DNA from: Gnetum montanum
Taxonomy: Eukaryota; Streptophyta; Gnetopsida; Gnetales; Gnetaceae
NCBI GenBank assembly: GCA_015680685.1
Contig: MNCI01005599.1
Location: 361,331 to 425,330, forward strand
Reading direction: 5' to 3'
Length of the DNA: 64,000 nucleotides
Of this stretch, positions 46,937 through 59,149 are shown one piece after another. How positions within the stretch are numbered: position 1 is the stretch's first letter; the number at the start of each line of letters is the position of its first letter. The notes under the pieces are model-generated. The model did no database searches. It saw only the letters and a list, made by a program, of their open reading frames with translations, and was not told the DNA's origin. The position numbers were made by a program, and so were the translations under genes.

Positions 46937-49900
46937 TCAGCATGGAAGACGATCTCCCCCACAACTAGGCGGAAAGGAGGAGATGCTAAAGATGGAATGA
47001 GGTTGTCCCGGTGATGATGAGGTGGTAGCACTAGTTGAGTGGAGCTCACAGAAAGGTTTTAGTTGTTGTCGGTTGACCAACTGCGTCCGTGTGGGATCCT
47101 CAGGTTTGTGGATGAGCAAGGCCCTGGATGGAAAGGTTTCAGAGACAATGTAAGGTCCCTCCCACAGTGTTTGAAACTTGGTCGATTGTGATACATGTGC
47201 GGGGTTCCAATACAACACCTTGTCTCCACGTCTAAATGTGACCTTCCAAATCCTAAGATCATGACGTTTTTTGTTGTAGGCCTTGTGGATCTCATTTGAA
47301 GATAGGGCCATTAATCGATTCTCATCTAGCACACTTAGGTTGATAAGTCGTTCGCGTTGTGCTAGTGGTAGGTCAAGACCTAAGTCACTGGTTGTGAATA
47401 GTATCCAGAGTTCTGCCTGGATTGGAAGTTTTGGTAGCTTTCCATACACTAACTCATAGGGAGAGTACCCTACAGGAAGTTTCCAAGTGGAGTAATAGGC
47501 CTGGAGGGCATCATTAAGTTTGGTGCTCCAATCCCTCCTATATTTGCTGATGGTTCAATTGAGGATCTTGGTGATCTCCCTATTGGTGACTTCACCCTGC
47601 TCGTTAGCTTGGGGGTGATAGGGTGTTGTAAATTTATGGGTGACCCCCAAGTGTTGCATGAGTTTTCAAAAAGTGACACCCGTGAAATGAGTTCCATTGT
47701 CCTAGATGAGTGCATGTGGCACTCCAAACTTGTTGACGATTTGCTGTTGGACAAATTGTGCAGTGGTGTTTGAAGAACAATCAATGATGGCAGCCGCCTC
47801 CACCCACTTTGTGCAGTAGTCCACAACTATGATGATATATGCCTTTCCATTGGATAGGGGCGTGATGGGCCCCATGAAGTTGATGCCCCAAATGTCAAAG
47901 GGCTTCAGTGGTTGGATCCACTGTTGAGGTCCCTCCATCCTTGCAGTCATCCCACTGTCTCTTTGGCATCGTTCGTAAGAGCGGGTGAACCATTGTGCAT
48001 CCCTGAAAATTGTGGGCCAGTAATGTAAGCAGGATCTTATTGGTTGTGCGGCATCCAACATAGTGGCCCCCACAAGGGCCCTCGTGAGCATCTTGGAGGA
48101 TGCATAGTGTGTCGTCATCAGGGACACACCATCAGAGCAGGCCATCTGCACACACCTTATAAAGGTGGCTATTGATTTCCATGAAACACTTGGCCTTATG
48201 GAGAAGCTGTTGTTTCTGTCGATGGTCCCACTCCTTGGGAAACTCCTAGGTTGTAAGATAGGTGAGGATGTGGCTGAACCAAGGTGATGCTTTGGGCACC
48301 TACGAATTGACTGCACCCGCAAAGAGGAGTTCATCTAGAAATTGGTCAGAGAGGGGCTCCTCCTCTTCGATGTCATCCCATCTTAATCAAGATAAGTGGT
48401 AAGCAACCACATTCTCGGTCCCCTTCTAGTCTACCATGGTGAGGTTAAATTCTTGAAGAATCACCAGCCGACGGATGATGCGGGGGCTCACCCTTGGTTT
48501 GTTCATCAGGAATCGGATAACACTGTGGTCAGTATGCACGAACACCTTGTATCCAAGCACATAGTGTCAAAATTTTTGCAAGGCGAACACCACCACCATC
48601 AACTCCTTTTCAGTGGTGGTGTAGTTAAGCTGAGCACCCACAATGCTACGGCATGCATAGTGGATATAGTATGAATGTGTTTGATCATCACACTATGTAA
48701 GTATGGCTCCTAAGACATAATTGGATGCATCCATCATTATGTGGAAGGGCCTAGACCAATCAGGTGCCCATAGAACTGGAGTTTCTACAAGTTTCTACTT
48801 AAGCGCTTGGAATGTAGATTCACATTCCTTAGTCCAGATGAACAGAGCATCTTTCTTTGTGAGTTCTACCAACGGCTTGGCGATCTTTGAGAAATTTTCA
48901 ATGAAGCGTTAATAGTAACCAGTGTGGCCAAGGAATGACTAAACATGTTTTATAGTGCTTGGTTGTCGGGTGATTCCTTGGATGACCTTGATCTTTTCAA
49001 GATCCAAGTTAATCCCTGTCTGTGAAATACGATGCCCCAGCACAATGTCTTCTTGGACAATTAAGTCGATTTTTTGTCAATTGAGCCATAGATTAGTGTC
49101 TACACAGCTTTTTAGAACTTGCTTAAGGTGGTCTAAGGCCTGCTCGAATGTGGCCCCATAGGTAGAGAAGGCATCCATGAAGACCTCTACCCCATTGCCA
49201 ATCTGCTGCTGGAAGATGCTGAGGACAAGGTGTTGGAAAGTGGTAGGCGCATTACACAGGCCAAAAGGCATCTTCTTGTATGCGAAAGTTCCCCATGGAC
49301 TTGTGAAAGTTATTTTGGCCTAGTCCTTTGATCCAATTTGGATTTGGTTATAGCCACTATAACCATCCAAAAAGCTATAATAATGGTGGCCTGCAATGGT
49401 GTCCAACACCTGGTCCACAAATGGGAGTGGGAAGTGATCCTTGAAGGTAGCCATGTTGAGCAATCCAGAAATCTATATAGACCCTCCATTTGCCATCCTT
49501 CTCTGGCACAATAATAAGTGGGCTGACCCATTCGCTATTGGCAATGGAATAGATGAACCCCGCTTTGAACAACTGCTCGATTTCATCTTTGACAACTTAC
49601 TTCAATTTGGGGTTCAACTGCCTTTGTGGTTGACGCCGTGGATTCATGGAGGGGTCAATGTTCAACTCAAGATATAACCATGCAAATGCAACATCCCATT
49701 TGTTTACCACCTTCAACAACTTTTTCTTTTGTTCAAGAGCAAGGGTGGCATTGATAATTACCGACTTCCCATTTTGCAAAAATGCATATTCTAAGTGGGC
49801 CAGTAATTCCTTGAGCTCTAGGGGCTCTTGTTTGAAGCTTTCAGGGATTTGCAGCTTTCCCTAATCATTATGGTCATCAATAGTAGAGACTTGTTGATGA

Positions 49901-50650
49901 ACCTCTTCCATTTCATCCATGCTTTTTACATAGGCTCATACAAGCCCCTTAGATGGTTCCATGCATAATGTGCTGCTAGCAAGATCAGTGGTCAGCCACT
50001 GGGTGCCTTCTTGAGTTGTGGCTGCTGTGTACAAGCACTATTGAACTGATAATTCTTTGGTACACCAACTACATGCTTGAATGGATGTTCACTTAGCGGA
50101 CCATAACTACTGCACATAGTTGCACCCTGAGTCGCTGTACGCGATGCATGGAACGTGCTTCTTCTTAATCTTTCCAAAAGGGTTTTCCTTTGAAATTTCA
50201 AAGGAAAGATCTCAGAGTCATATTCTTGCATCCACTGTGCTCATCAAGGCTCTTCCCATTATGATAGGAAAGTTCCCCTTGCAATTCTCCACATGAATGA
50301 TAAGGAAATCGATAGGATAGGACCACCCACAAATGGTGGTCACAATATCCTCCACCAATCCCAAGGGAAGGGTGATTGATTGGTCTGCCAGCTCGAGTTG
50401 AATGTTGCTCTTCTTTAGCGGGGGTAGGTTCTAGTTCTTGTACATGTCATGTGAGATCAAATTGACTTCTAACCCTGAGTCCATAAGAGCTTTACATGGC
50501 TCATTCCTTACCACCTGAAGATAGATGAGGGGGCTTCCTAGATCAGTCAATTTCTGGGGAAGATGCCCTACCTTCATCTAGTTGATCACTGCATGTGTGA
50601 GCATGACCGTTTGTACGTTGGAGGATGTTTGGTTTGAAGGTTGCTCAAGT
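46937..50650 (-). pseudogene. Ty3/gypsy pol: protease, RT, RNase H, integrase (decayed)
   Basis: Protease: CKALMDSGLEVNLIS at about 50490-50450, catalytic DSG kept. Reverse transcriptase: LDGYSGYNQIQIG (about 49365), WGTFAYKKMPFGLCNAPTTF (about 49290), and FMDAFSTYG at 49179, where the second Asp of the usual FMDD box is Ala. RNase H: SRPFHIMMDASNY (about 48730) and VHTDHSVIRFLMN (about 48530). Integrase: an HHCC-like region at 48130-47960, DIWGINFMGPI, VVDYCTKWVEAA (first Asp, about 47825), DNGTHFTG (second), NEQGEVTNREITK (Glu, about 47570), ending with the C-terminal domain FRRGDKVLYWNPAH...TLWEGPYIV and a stop at 46937. Many in-frame stops. The RT-RH-IN order marks Ty3/gypsy, and no chromodomain is evident. 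Confidence 0.88.
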
Positions 50651-50999
50651 GGTGGAACAGTGGAGGCACTTTGAGGTTTAGAGGCACTGGCCATAGGTGT
50701 ATGTGAGGGTATGTTTAGATTATTGGGCCAGAAAAAGGGACGTTTTCATGGTTTGGATTTCGGTCCACTAGGCTAAGGTGCTAGTTGTAGGTTGACAGCC
50801 CTTGTATCATTTCTTTACTGTGGCTGTATCTCCCCCTACATAGGTGGAGCAGGTGGTAGCTGAGTGGGATGCTGTGGAGAAGGAGTGGCAAGAGAAGGTG
50901 ATGGAGGATAGTAAAGGTTTGGGCTTTCCCCCTTAGGTGATGGAGATTGTGGTCGAAAATATTCTAGGGGATGGTAATAATTCTAAAATGTGGCATGAC

Positions 51000-53084
51000 T
51001 GAAAGAGTCCCGTGGAGAGACTAGTTGCTAAACGTAGTATCCATAGGGATCTAGCTGTCGGTAAGGGTACTGTTGCCTTGGAGGTGGCATTCCCCATGCT
51101 TATGGTTGCTGCCACTACTGGAAATATTCATAAGGTTGCGGTGGTGCTCCACTTGGATAATACCCTTGCTGTTGGTGGAACTGCCTTGGGTTGCCTTGTG
51201 GGTAAAGCGACCTTTGGGGTGTTTGCCTCCTTGCCAAGCGAGGATTCAACGCGTACACCTCAGACTCTTGAAGATGTGACACCATAGGACAACACCCCAT
51301 AGGATGTTCATATTGGCATATGCCATATTCATCATCCTCCTCCATGTCAAAGTTTGCAAACTATTCTACTACAACAACTTTGCCCTTACCCTTAGGTTGG
51401 GCACATTCAACTTCCTTCTTTCTACGCTGATCACGATCATTACCTTGTTCTCTGGACTCTTCTACAATTTTCAGCACACTTTGGAATTTTTTGTCCAAAG
51501 AGTCCCACATCTTATCAACCTTTGCCAATGTTTCAGATGCAAACTTTTGTAAGGGCAAGGTTTTTTGGTTCACCGCTGCTTCCAGTGGTGATTCCTCCTC
51601 ATCTTCGCAAAATTGGACTTCCCTCTTTTTGATGGAAGGGTCCCGATTAAACTCCTCTACACTCTCCTTCTTTCTGAGTTCCCCCTCTTCTTTGGCCACT
51701 TGCTCAATTAGGCGCTACAGTTGATGGACCCTTAGTTCTGATAATCATCCCTGGGCGTACACACCAAGGGTGTTTCTCATTTCAAAGCAGAACCCATCAA
51801 TAATATGGTGAAGCTATGCTCACTGAGAGTAGCCATGACCAGGGCATCAGTGTAGTAGTGAATAGTATCTGCTCATGGTTGCATCCAAGGGTTCATGATT
51901 ACCTTGCTTCCACCCTTGGATATGATGTCTCAGGTTCGCCACCCTGGAGTAAGTTTGATACTTGTCATTGAAGATCTCAAGCATCATCTTCTGATTGATT
52001 CCAGTTCCAAAGACCGGTACCAGCTTTCTACTTCCTTGATGAGTGTGTGAGGGAATAGCTTAAGCTTCTGCCAATCATTATCAATATTCTGTAGGGTGCA
52101 AGCATCATGGAATGCTTGCAAGTGAGTTTGCAGATCACAGTTGTATCCTCCTTCAAACCTAGGGATATTGTTCATGTCAATGCATTTGATCCGGTTATAC
52201 TTCAAGTGCCTACTAGGGATCTGAACTGCTACGGTGATATGGAGCATGCTTCGAGTAGCCAACAATGGCTCATCCAAGTCATAGTCTTATTGAGGACCAT
52301 GATGTTTATGACGATTTCGGCTGCCCCTCCTTTCATGACGGTGAGGCTCACGCAATTGGTCATATGCTTCCTCACGCCGTTCCTATCGGTCCTTATGACC
52401 ACCACCACCTCGCTCCTTTCTACCATGATTATGATCAGAGTCTGAATTGGATGAAGGTAGTGGGGAGCGAGAGGATGGAGAAGAGGGAGAGGGATCATCA
52501 CCACCTTGGTGGCGATCTCCCCCTTTACTCTTGCAGCGGCCACAATCTTCCTACCCATCCTTGCTTGTGCTGTGGCCTTTCTTACGTGACCCACCATCAT
52601 CCTAGGGGTCTTGATCACTTGCTTGCTTGTTCTGGATGATGGACTAGATGACCTGATGTCCTAGAGGAAGTTCGACTGAATGGGAATCATGAAAGATAGG
52701 CTCCCCATCGTCCTGCAGCCCTTGCAAGAATAAGGGGTTACTGAATTGTTTCCTCTTCATGTGTTCGTACCGTTCTGCCTGCTGCTGATCTCGTACCCTT
52801 TAGGCCTCAGTGGGATGATAGTCCCGGTAGTCATGGTCCTCCATGACGTACTCCACACCATAGTCCTAGATGCCCAGTTTGGCAAGATTGTGGAACAAGA
52901 TTCCAAGAGCCGATTGGTCAAGCGGTAGTATGATGTTTCCTTCCATGTCTTGCCATCGCGAATGTTCATCCTGATGTAGGATGAAGGTGAAGTCAGGGAC
53001 ATATTCATCTAGATGCTTGTACACCACCCGACATTCTTGTGGCACTGGTGGGTTGGATCCATCTCACCTGTGAGAAAAAGACAT
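51000..53084 (-). pseudogene. gypsy gag (decayed)
   Basis: The start ATGTCTTTTTCTCACAGG (53084) matches that of the plus-strand element at 55934, but the next codon is a stop. Conserved blocks: DEYVPDFTFILHQDEHSRWQD (about 53000), an Arg/His/Gly-rich part (52650-52300), NNIPRFEGGYNCDLQTHLQAF (about 52170-52100, capsid-like), EVESWYRSLE (about 52020), and an acidic stretch with KKREVQFCEDEEES (about 51620). A Pro/Gln/Tyr-rich tail follows. No zinc knuckle is seen. Confidence 0.75.
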
Positions 53085-53230
53085 ATTGGATATTAGATGG
53101 TCCATTTAATTGGTGTACTTTACCTTTTATTTAGTTTCCCTAGCATGCATAAATGTTACTATCTTGGGTCCATTCCAATGACGTGAATAATAAGTTTGCT
53201 AAGGTTAATTGGCACATGTAAGACTAACAG

Positions 53231-53248
53231 TCCCTGGCAATGGCACCA
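53231..53248 (-). other. primer-binding site, tRNA-Asp-like
   Basis: The minus strand reads TGGTGCCATTGCCAGGGA right after the LTR end. It resembles TGGCGCCGTTGCCGGGGA, the site usual in plant Athila/Tat-type gypsy elements (remembered, assigned to tRNA-Asp), with about three changes. Confidence 0.7.
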
Positions 53249-53249
53249 A

Positions 53250-54164
53250 TGATAAGCGGCTAGGCACCCCTACGCCCAACCATACGAATCACGGGCGTTC
53301 ACACGTGACTCGGTTGATTCCGTAGACTGTAAGCACTTTGCATACACCAGACCTTAACTAGCAAAACCATTTGTTAGAACGGTCGTTGTCCTCCCAACCT
53401 CACTTGTGATGTTCTAATGGTGATGGTTAAGTGAGATCGAGGCAACTAATTTTTATGGCTTTTTACTTTATCTTTTGGCATCTAATTAAGATATGGAAAG
53501 TAATGAATGAAATATTATCTAATCTATAGTTATCCTAATCTGTATCTTAACTATTCCTAGCATAAGTATCTGATCCCATCTTCTTGACACATCCTGAGCA
53601 TCCCCTAACCACTACTGGGTTCTAGATATTAAGTGTCATTGGGTTGCCAAGCGTTGGCTTTACGTTCGAGATGGTCGTACTTATGGTTTCTATGAACTAT
53701 AAATGAGCGATAGCAATTAAAATAATAACAAGATAAAATTAAGAACTATTAAAGCATAGAAATATTTAAACTATTAAATGCATTAAATGACTAAGTCCAA
53801 TTGCTGCAAGGAATGATTGAAAAGCTCGTCTTTATTGCTGTTCACACCAATGGGCTCAAATACATTAGTGCTCGAATAAAGAGCCAGACACCTTTCTTAC
53901 ACCTACTCTGGGCTCTTGGAAAATATTCTGACTCTTGTGGGAACAAATTGCAAGAGCTTTGCTACACTTGACAAAAATGTATCTAAGTGGGGCGGGAGCC
54001 CACTTATTTATAGGCCGAAATAGGTGCCAAATAAATGGGGCCACGTTGATGCATGGAAGGATGCGTCGATGGGGCTGCGTGTACTGGGCCACATTGACGC
54101 GGTTGCATATATAGGGTCCCGTATACGCGGCCTAGTAAATGCATCGACCAATGACACTTCATCA
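53250..54164 (-). repeat. gypsy 5' LTR (915 bp)
   Basis: On the minus strand it starts TGATGAAGTGTCATTGG and ends CGCTTATCA, with TATA box TATAAATAAGTGGG (about 54013-54000). U3 holds GTATACGGGACCC and related units. The outer flank AGAGG matches the flank of the 3' LTR. Confidence 0.9.
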
Positions 54165-54322
54165 AGAGGCATGTCATCACTTTGTTCCCAATTAACTATT
54201 GTCTGACAAGTATCATGCATTAAAGAAGTTGGTGTGTATAGTTAAAAAGTCTAGGGTTCCAATATCCCCTCTTTAAAAAAATTATTTTTACCTTTTACTA
54301 ATTATAGATTATTTGGCATGAT

Positions 54323-54850
54323 AACTAGCTTAGTTATATATTTATAATACATACATCTAATTTGGCCAAGAGAATCTTATTTGTTAACAAGTAATAAGTT
54401 ACTTGAGTCAAAAATTTCACAACTTCAAGATGAAGAACAAGATTTAAGGATTATAATTTTCATGACTTCAATATGAAGAATAAGATTTGTATATTAAATC
54501 TTTTGTAATGACAAGTTTTAGAAAAAAGACATTTGCATCAATTATTGTATGTTCTCATTCCTAGTTGAATTTGCATTGCCTATCAAAGAATACAAAAATA
54601 AAAAATTTGGTCAAGAATGAGAACATATAATAACTAATGCAAACATTTTTTTTACAACCCATCGTTACGAAAAATTTGATATACAAATCTTTTTCTTCAT
54701 CTTGAAGTCATGAAAATTATAATTCTTAAATCTTATTCTTCATCCTAAATTCATAAAATTTTTGACTTAAATAACTTATTACTTGTTAAGGAATAAAATT
54801 CTCTTGGCCAAATTATAGGTATATATTATAAATATATAACTAAGCTAGTT
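54323..54850. mobile_element. foldback element (528 bp, arms about 250 bp)
   Basis: Left arm AACTAGCTTAGTTATATATT (54323) and right arm ending in its reverse complement (54850) pair along about 250 bp each, at roughly 85 percent by eye, with a loop of some 20 bp near 54585. There is no coding region. It looks like a foldback-type or MITE-like transposon. Its right end coincides with the start of the gypsy LTR at 54850, so its own target duplication cannot be checked there. Confidence 0.75.
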
Positions 54851-55770
54851 GATGAAGCATCAAAGAGTCACGTCAATAGGCCCCCGTCAACATGGCCTCG
54901 TTCATGGGTCTCCATCAACATGGTCCCATCGACGTGATGTTGCCCCATCGACGAGGCCACATTGATGTAATGTTTGTTGCATTTATGAGGCCTCGTCAAT
55001 GCAGCTCCACAATAAAGTCTACAAATACAACACCCCCACAATGTAAAGAAATAATTTTTGAATAGCTTAGCAAAGTTTTTGTAGTTTGTTCATTTGAGAG
55101 TTAGAATATTATCTGAGTGCTCGCAACATGAGTTAGAAAGTATACAGATCTTTATTTGAGCATTGATGTACCTAAGCATAGTAATGTGAACAACAATAAA
55201 GATGAGCCTTTTGATCAAACCTTGCAACACTTGGAATAGATTAATGATTTATTTCTCCATTTACCATTTTCATTAATTATGAAATTAATTAAGATAAGTA
55301 AGACTTTAATTGATTAACTAATTAAGCTAAATAGATTAAACACATAAGTACAATTGCTTTGAGCATAACATATAACACTTGGTAATTCTAGCAATGCTTA
55401 ATGCTTGGTAACCTAGCATTGTTGTATGCATTCAGGATGTGTACGGAAAGTGGGACAAGATGCTTATGTTAGAATAGTTAATTATTAATTAGAAATCAAA
55501 TTAGTTAAATTGGTTAATGAATAGAGTTTCAACTTGTTATCAATCATAAGTGAATAAAATATAAAATAGCAAAAATCATGTGCCCTAATTACACTTAACC
55601 ATACAACTAAGCTTTACAAGTGTAGTTGGGAAGACAATGATCATCATGATCAGATCTCACTTCTTGGAACCAGTGTACATAGAAACTTAAGGTATGCAAA
55701 ATTCGACCAGATTACATGTGAACACTTGTAATTCGTATGGTTGGGAATAGGATATACTCATCACTTATCA
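54850..55770 (+). repeat. gypsy 5' LTR (921 bp)
   Basis: Starts TGATGAAGCATC and ends CTCATCACTTATCA. U3 carries repeats of the type CATCGACGAGGCC/CATCAACATGG instead of GTATAC units. The region around 55120-55230 matches R/U5 of the other LTRs (ACAATAAAGATGAGC). Confidence 0.85.
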
Positions 55771-55771
55771 T

Positions 55772-55789
55772 TGATGCTATTGTTGGGGA
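55772..55789 (+). other. primer-binding site, decayed
   Basis: TGATGCTATTGTTGGGGA follows the LTR directly and differs from the minus-element site (TGGTGCCATTGCCAGGGA) by a few, mostly C-to-T, changes. Confidence 0.65.
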
Positions 55790-55933
55790 CCTTTAGTTTG
55801 TTACGTGTGCTATCTAGGACTTAGTGAAAAATTATTTAACATTGTTGGAATGAACCCTAAAGTCATATCATACATCAAAATAACTACAAAAATTATAAGA
55901 AAACATAGTGCATTTCTTGTCTTCTAATATAGG

Positions 55934-58900
55934 ATGTCTTCTTCTCACAGGAGTGATTCTCTACCCAAGTTTAATGGAGTAAATTAGTAGGTGCCCTAGC
56001 AATATAGAGTGATACATGTTCATCCTGATGAGTATGTACCCAATTTCACCTTCGTCTTATGGCAGGATGAACAATTGTGGTGGCAAGACATGAAGGGAAA
56101 CATTGTGTTGCCACTTGATTAATCCATTCCTGCAATGCTCCACCAAACTCTTATGCAATTGGGCATCCAAGGGCTTCATGCTGAATATGTTGTGTAGGAT
56201 AGTGATGCTAAGGATTATCACCCCACTGATGCACAATGTCTGAGGGATCAACAGCTAGAGCAACGTTATGAGTCTATGAAGGAGAAGTGGTCTAATGATT
56301 CCCCATTCTTGATGTACCAAAAAGATGGTGAAGAACCCTTTTCTAGGGGTTTTTCATACAAAGAGACTCCTCTCTTTGACCTCGGTGAAGAAGGTCAAAA
56401 CCAGAACTTATAGTCCATGATACATAATCCTGGTCATGGTAAGGATGTGGGTAAGTAGTGTGATCATGGTCATGGCTGCAACCACCAAGGAGGGGAAGGT
56501 AGGTACCGCGATGGTGCTAGTCCTCCTTCATCTTCACCTTCATTGTCATCTTCTTTCTCTTTTGGCTTTGAACATAACTACAAGGGACATGATCATGATG
56601 AAGGTGATTGACCAGGTCAATATGATCATAGGAACTACTGGGCAAGTCGAGATCTAAGGTGCTAGCATTCAAGAGAGGCCCATCACCATGAGAGAAGGGA
56701 TAGCAGAGGACATTGTAGGCACCAGGGTCATGCCTACGATGAGCCTTTATGTGCCACCTGAAGCATGCTAAACATCACAAAGGCAGTAAGAATTCTAACA
56801 AGGCACATGAAAGATCGTAAGATCAAGTAATTAGATATGAATAACATCCCCAAGTTTGAGGGGGATATAATCCGATTCACAAAACTATCTTCAAGCTTCT
56901 CACAATGCTTGTACCTTACAAAACATAAAAAATGACTAGCAAAACCTTAAGTTATTTTCCATGACACTCATCAAAGAAGCAAAGAGCTGGTGCTAGTCCT
57001 TGGAGCCAAAATCAATTTGTAGATGGAGTACGATGCTCAAAGTATTCAACAATAAGTATCAAATGTACTCTTGAGTGTCCAATCTAAGAAGGTAGATCCA
57101 AAGTTAGAAGCAAAGAACACATGAATCCTTGGATGCCACCATGGGCAGATACAATTCCTTATTACATTGATGCCCTAGCCATGGTTACTCTTAGTAGAAA
57201 CAACTTTGCCACATCATAGATGGGCTTTGCTCTAACATAAGAAGAACTCTTGGGATCTACACGCAAGGAATACTATCAAAATTCAGATCCCATCAAATCC
57301 AAAGGCTAATTGAGTAGGTAGCAAAAGAAGGAGAGTTGAGGAAACATGAAAGTGCAGAAGAATACAATCGAGATTCTTCCATTCACAAAAGGGAGGTCTG
57401 ATTTTATGATGGTGAAGAGGAATCATCACTTGATGAGGTGGTGGATTAGAAAACCTTGTCGATTCAAAAATCTACCTCTAAAATTTCAATTAAGGTAGAT
57501 TAGTTGTGGGACTCTATGGATAGATGATTTGAAGCTATTCTAAAAATTGCTAAAGAGTCCAAAGAACAAAGTAGTTATTATGACCATGGGAGGTGAAAGG
57601 AAGTTGAACATTGATGAGTGGCGAGGTACCCCTACACTCAACCATACGAATACGAGCGTTTCACGCATGATCTGGTCGAGCTCCGCAGATGGACTAGTTA
57701 TGGTATCTAGACAGTTATCCTTAGGTTGCAGTTCGCTATCTTCCCATCTAGACTAGTGTTAACTTTGTCACGTATGGTTTAGTCTAGAGTGAGGTGTATG
57801 ATGTGTTCCTATGCTAATGCTACTCCTGGGTATGATGGTAAATAAGATTAACTAAGCTAAGAGAGAAAGGATGAAAGAGAATCTAAGTTAGCCTAAGTGC
57901 AATGAGTATCCGATCTTCAATCATCCATACACATCTTGGACCTCGTGCACAACTACCACTGGGATTACCAAGCACAGATCCTAGGTATGCTACTAGGTTA
58001 CCAAGTAGTCACACTTAAATGCTCGTGATAAAGTCATACTCATTTCGCATTTAATAGGAGTTTAGGATGAAGAGATATTAACTAAGAAAATAGTAAATAA
58101 AAATTAAATAAATAATTAAACTAAGTGAATGCTGCAATGATGAAGTAATCTTGATCTTTATTTTCGATCATGTGTGTGTCCAAGTACATCACACTCGAAT
58201 AAGGATGTCGTACAATTACAATCACCACACTGCAGGCATGCACTGAGAAATAATTCTAACTCTAAGAAGGAAAAACTATAAGAGTTTGGGTAAGGAACTA
58301 GGAACTAAAAAACTACCTATTGAAACTATCTACCTCTTATTTATAGATGAGGAGACAGGTTGCGATATCGCGGTTAACTAAAATGGCAACTCATCAAACA
58401 TGCCAATTAAAGGAGTGAGGGCAAGATTGTTGTGATAGAGAAAGTTGCAAAAATTGAATCAAATAATGATGGTGGGTATGACATCCACCAACATGAACAT
58501 CCTAAGGGATGTTGCCCCATTGTGTCACACTTACAGGAGTTTGGGATGTTTGCTTTGAATCCACAACTAGTAAAAAGACAAATACCTAAAAGATTGTTCT
58601 ATCCTTGAGGTAATCCTAGACAGTTCTATTAGCAACAATAATATTATCCAAGTGAAAATCCACCACAACCATACGAGTAGTATTAATAGTGGCAGCAACC
58701 ATAGTCATGGGCGCTACCACAACTAAGGTAGCAGTACCCTTATAAACAACTAGATTCATATTGGTATTACGTCCAACAACCCTTGTCTCCACATGACTCT
58801 TCCAATCATGTTTCTCCTTTCCAACATCACTACTATTCTCCTGAATACTATAAAACTCATTCTCCACATTCCAAGTGGGATACCACATTCCATCCTTATC

Positions 58901-58975
58901 CTCCTTTTGTTCTTGGACCTATTCCTCCATCCTCAACACAACTATCACTTGCTCCATCCATGTAGGGTGAACTTC
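55934..58975 (+). pseudogene. gypsy gag, interrupted by a solo LTR
   Basis: ATG at 55934 (MSSSHRSDSLPKFNG). Blocks parallel to the minus-element gag: DEYVPNFTFVLWQDEQLWWQD (about 56030), a His/Gly-rich part (56440-56720), MNNIPKFEG (about 56838), KREV...GEEESS (about 57395) and SKEQSSYYDHGR (about 57560). At 57611 the solo LTR cuts between codons that align with VECAQPKGKGK of the other copy, and reading resumes at 58402 (...EGKIVVIE). Stops and frame changes show it is dead. Confidence 0.75.
57607..58401 (-). mobile_element. solo LTR inserted in gag, target duplication AACAT
   Basis: The LTR itself is 57612-58396 (785 bp). On the minus strand it starts TGATGAGTTGCC and ends CCACTCATCA. AACAT flanks it on both sides (57607-57611 and 58397-58401). 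TATA box TATAAATAAGAGG lies near 58335, and the palindrome core GCGATATCGC is at about 58362-58371. It is the same LTR type as 1849-2714. No internal sequence remains, so it arose by LTR-LTR recombination. Confidence 0.92.
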
Positions 58976-59149
58976 TAGCCTAGCCACAACAACATAAGGC
59001 TGTTAAGGTAGTCAATCTAAAACTAGCTAATCAACCAAGTGGTTCGGAACCTCATGCTTGTAAAAGACCATTTTTTCAACCTAATAGCCCTACTAAGACC
59101 TCACAGACTTAGGTGACTAGTCACCCTGCTCCTACCTCATCGTCTACAA

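Larger units (their letters stand above)
40030..54169 (-). mobile_element. full-length Ty3/gypsy retrotransposon with target-site duplication AGAGG
   Basis: Minus strand, in order: 5' LTR (54164-53250), primer-binding site, gag, protease, reverse transcriptase, RNase H, integrase, a 2-kb spacer with a promoter-like module, the extra ORF, polypurine tract, then the 3' LTR, which ends at 40035. AGAGG is found outside both ends (40030-40034 and 54165-54169). The 3' LTR is disrupted in this assembly by a nested LTR, an N gap and a misplaced contig. Over the last 380 bp of the two LTRs I count about 34 differences (near 9 percent), so the insertion is old. Coding parts are stop-rich but largely keep frame. 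Confidence 0.88.
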
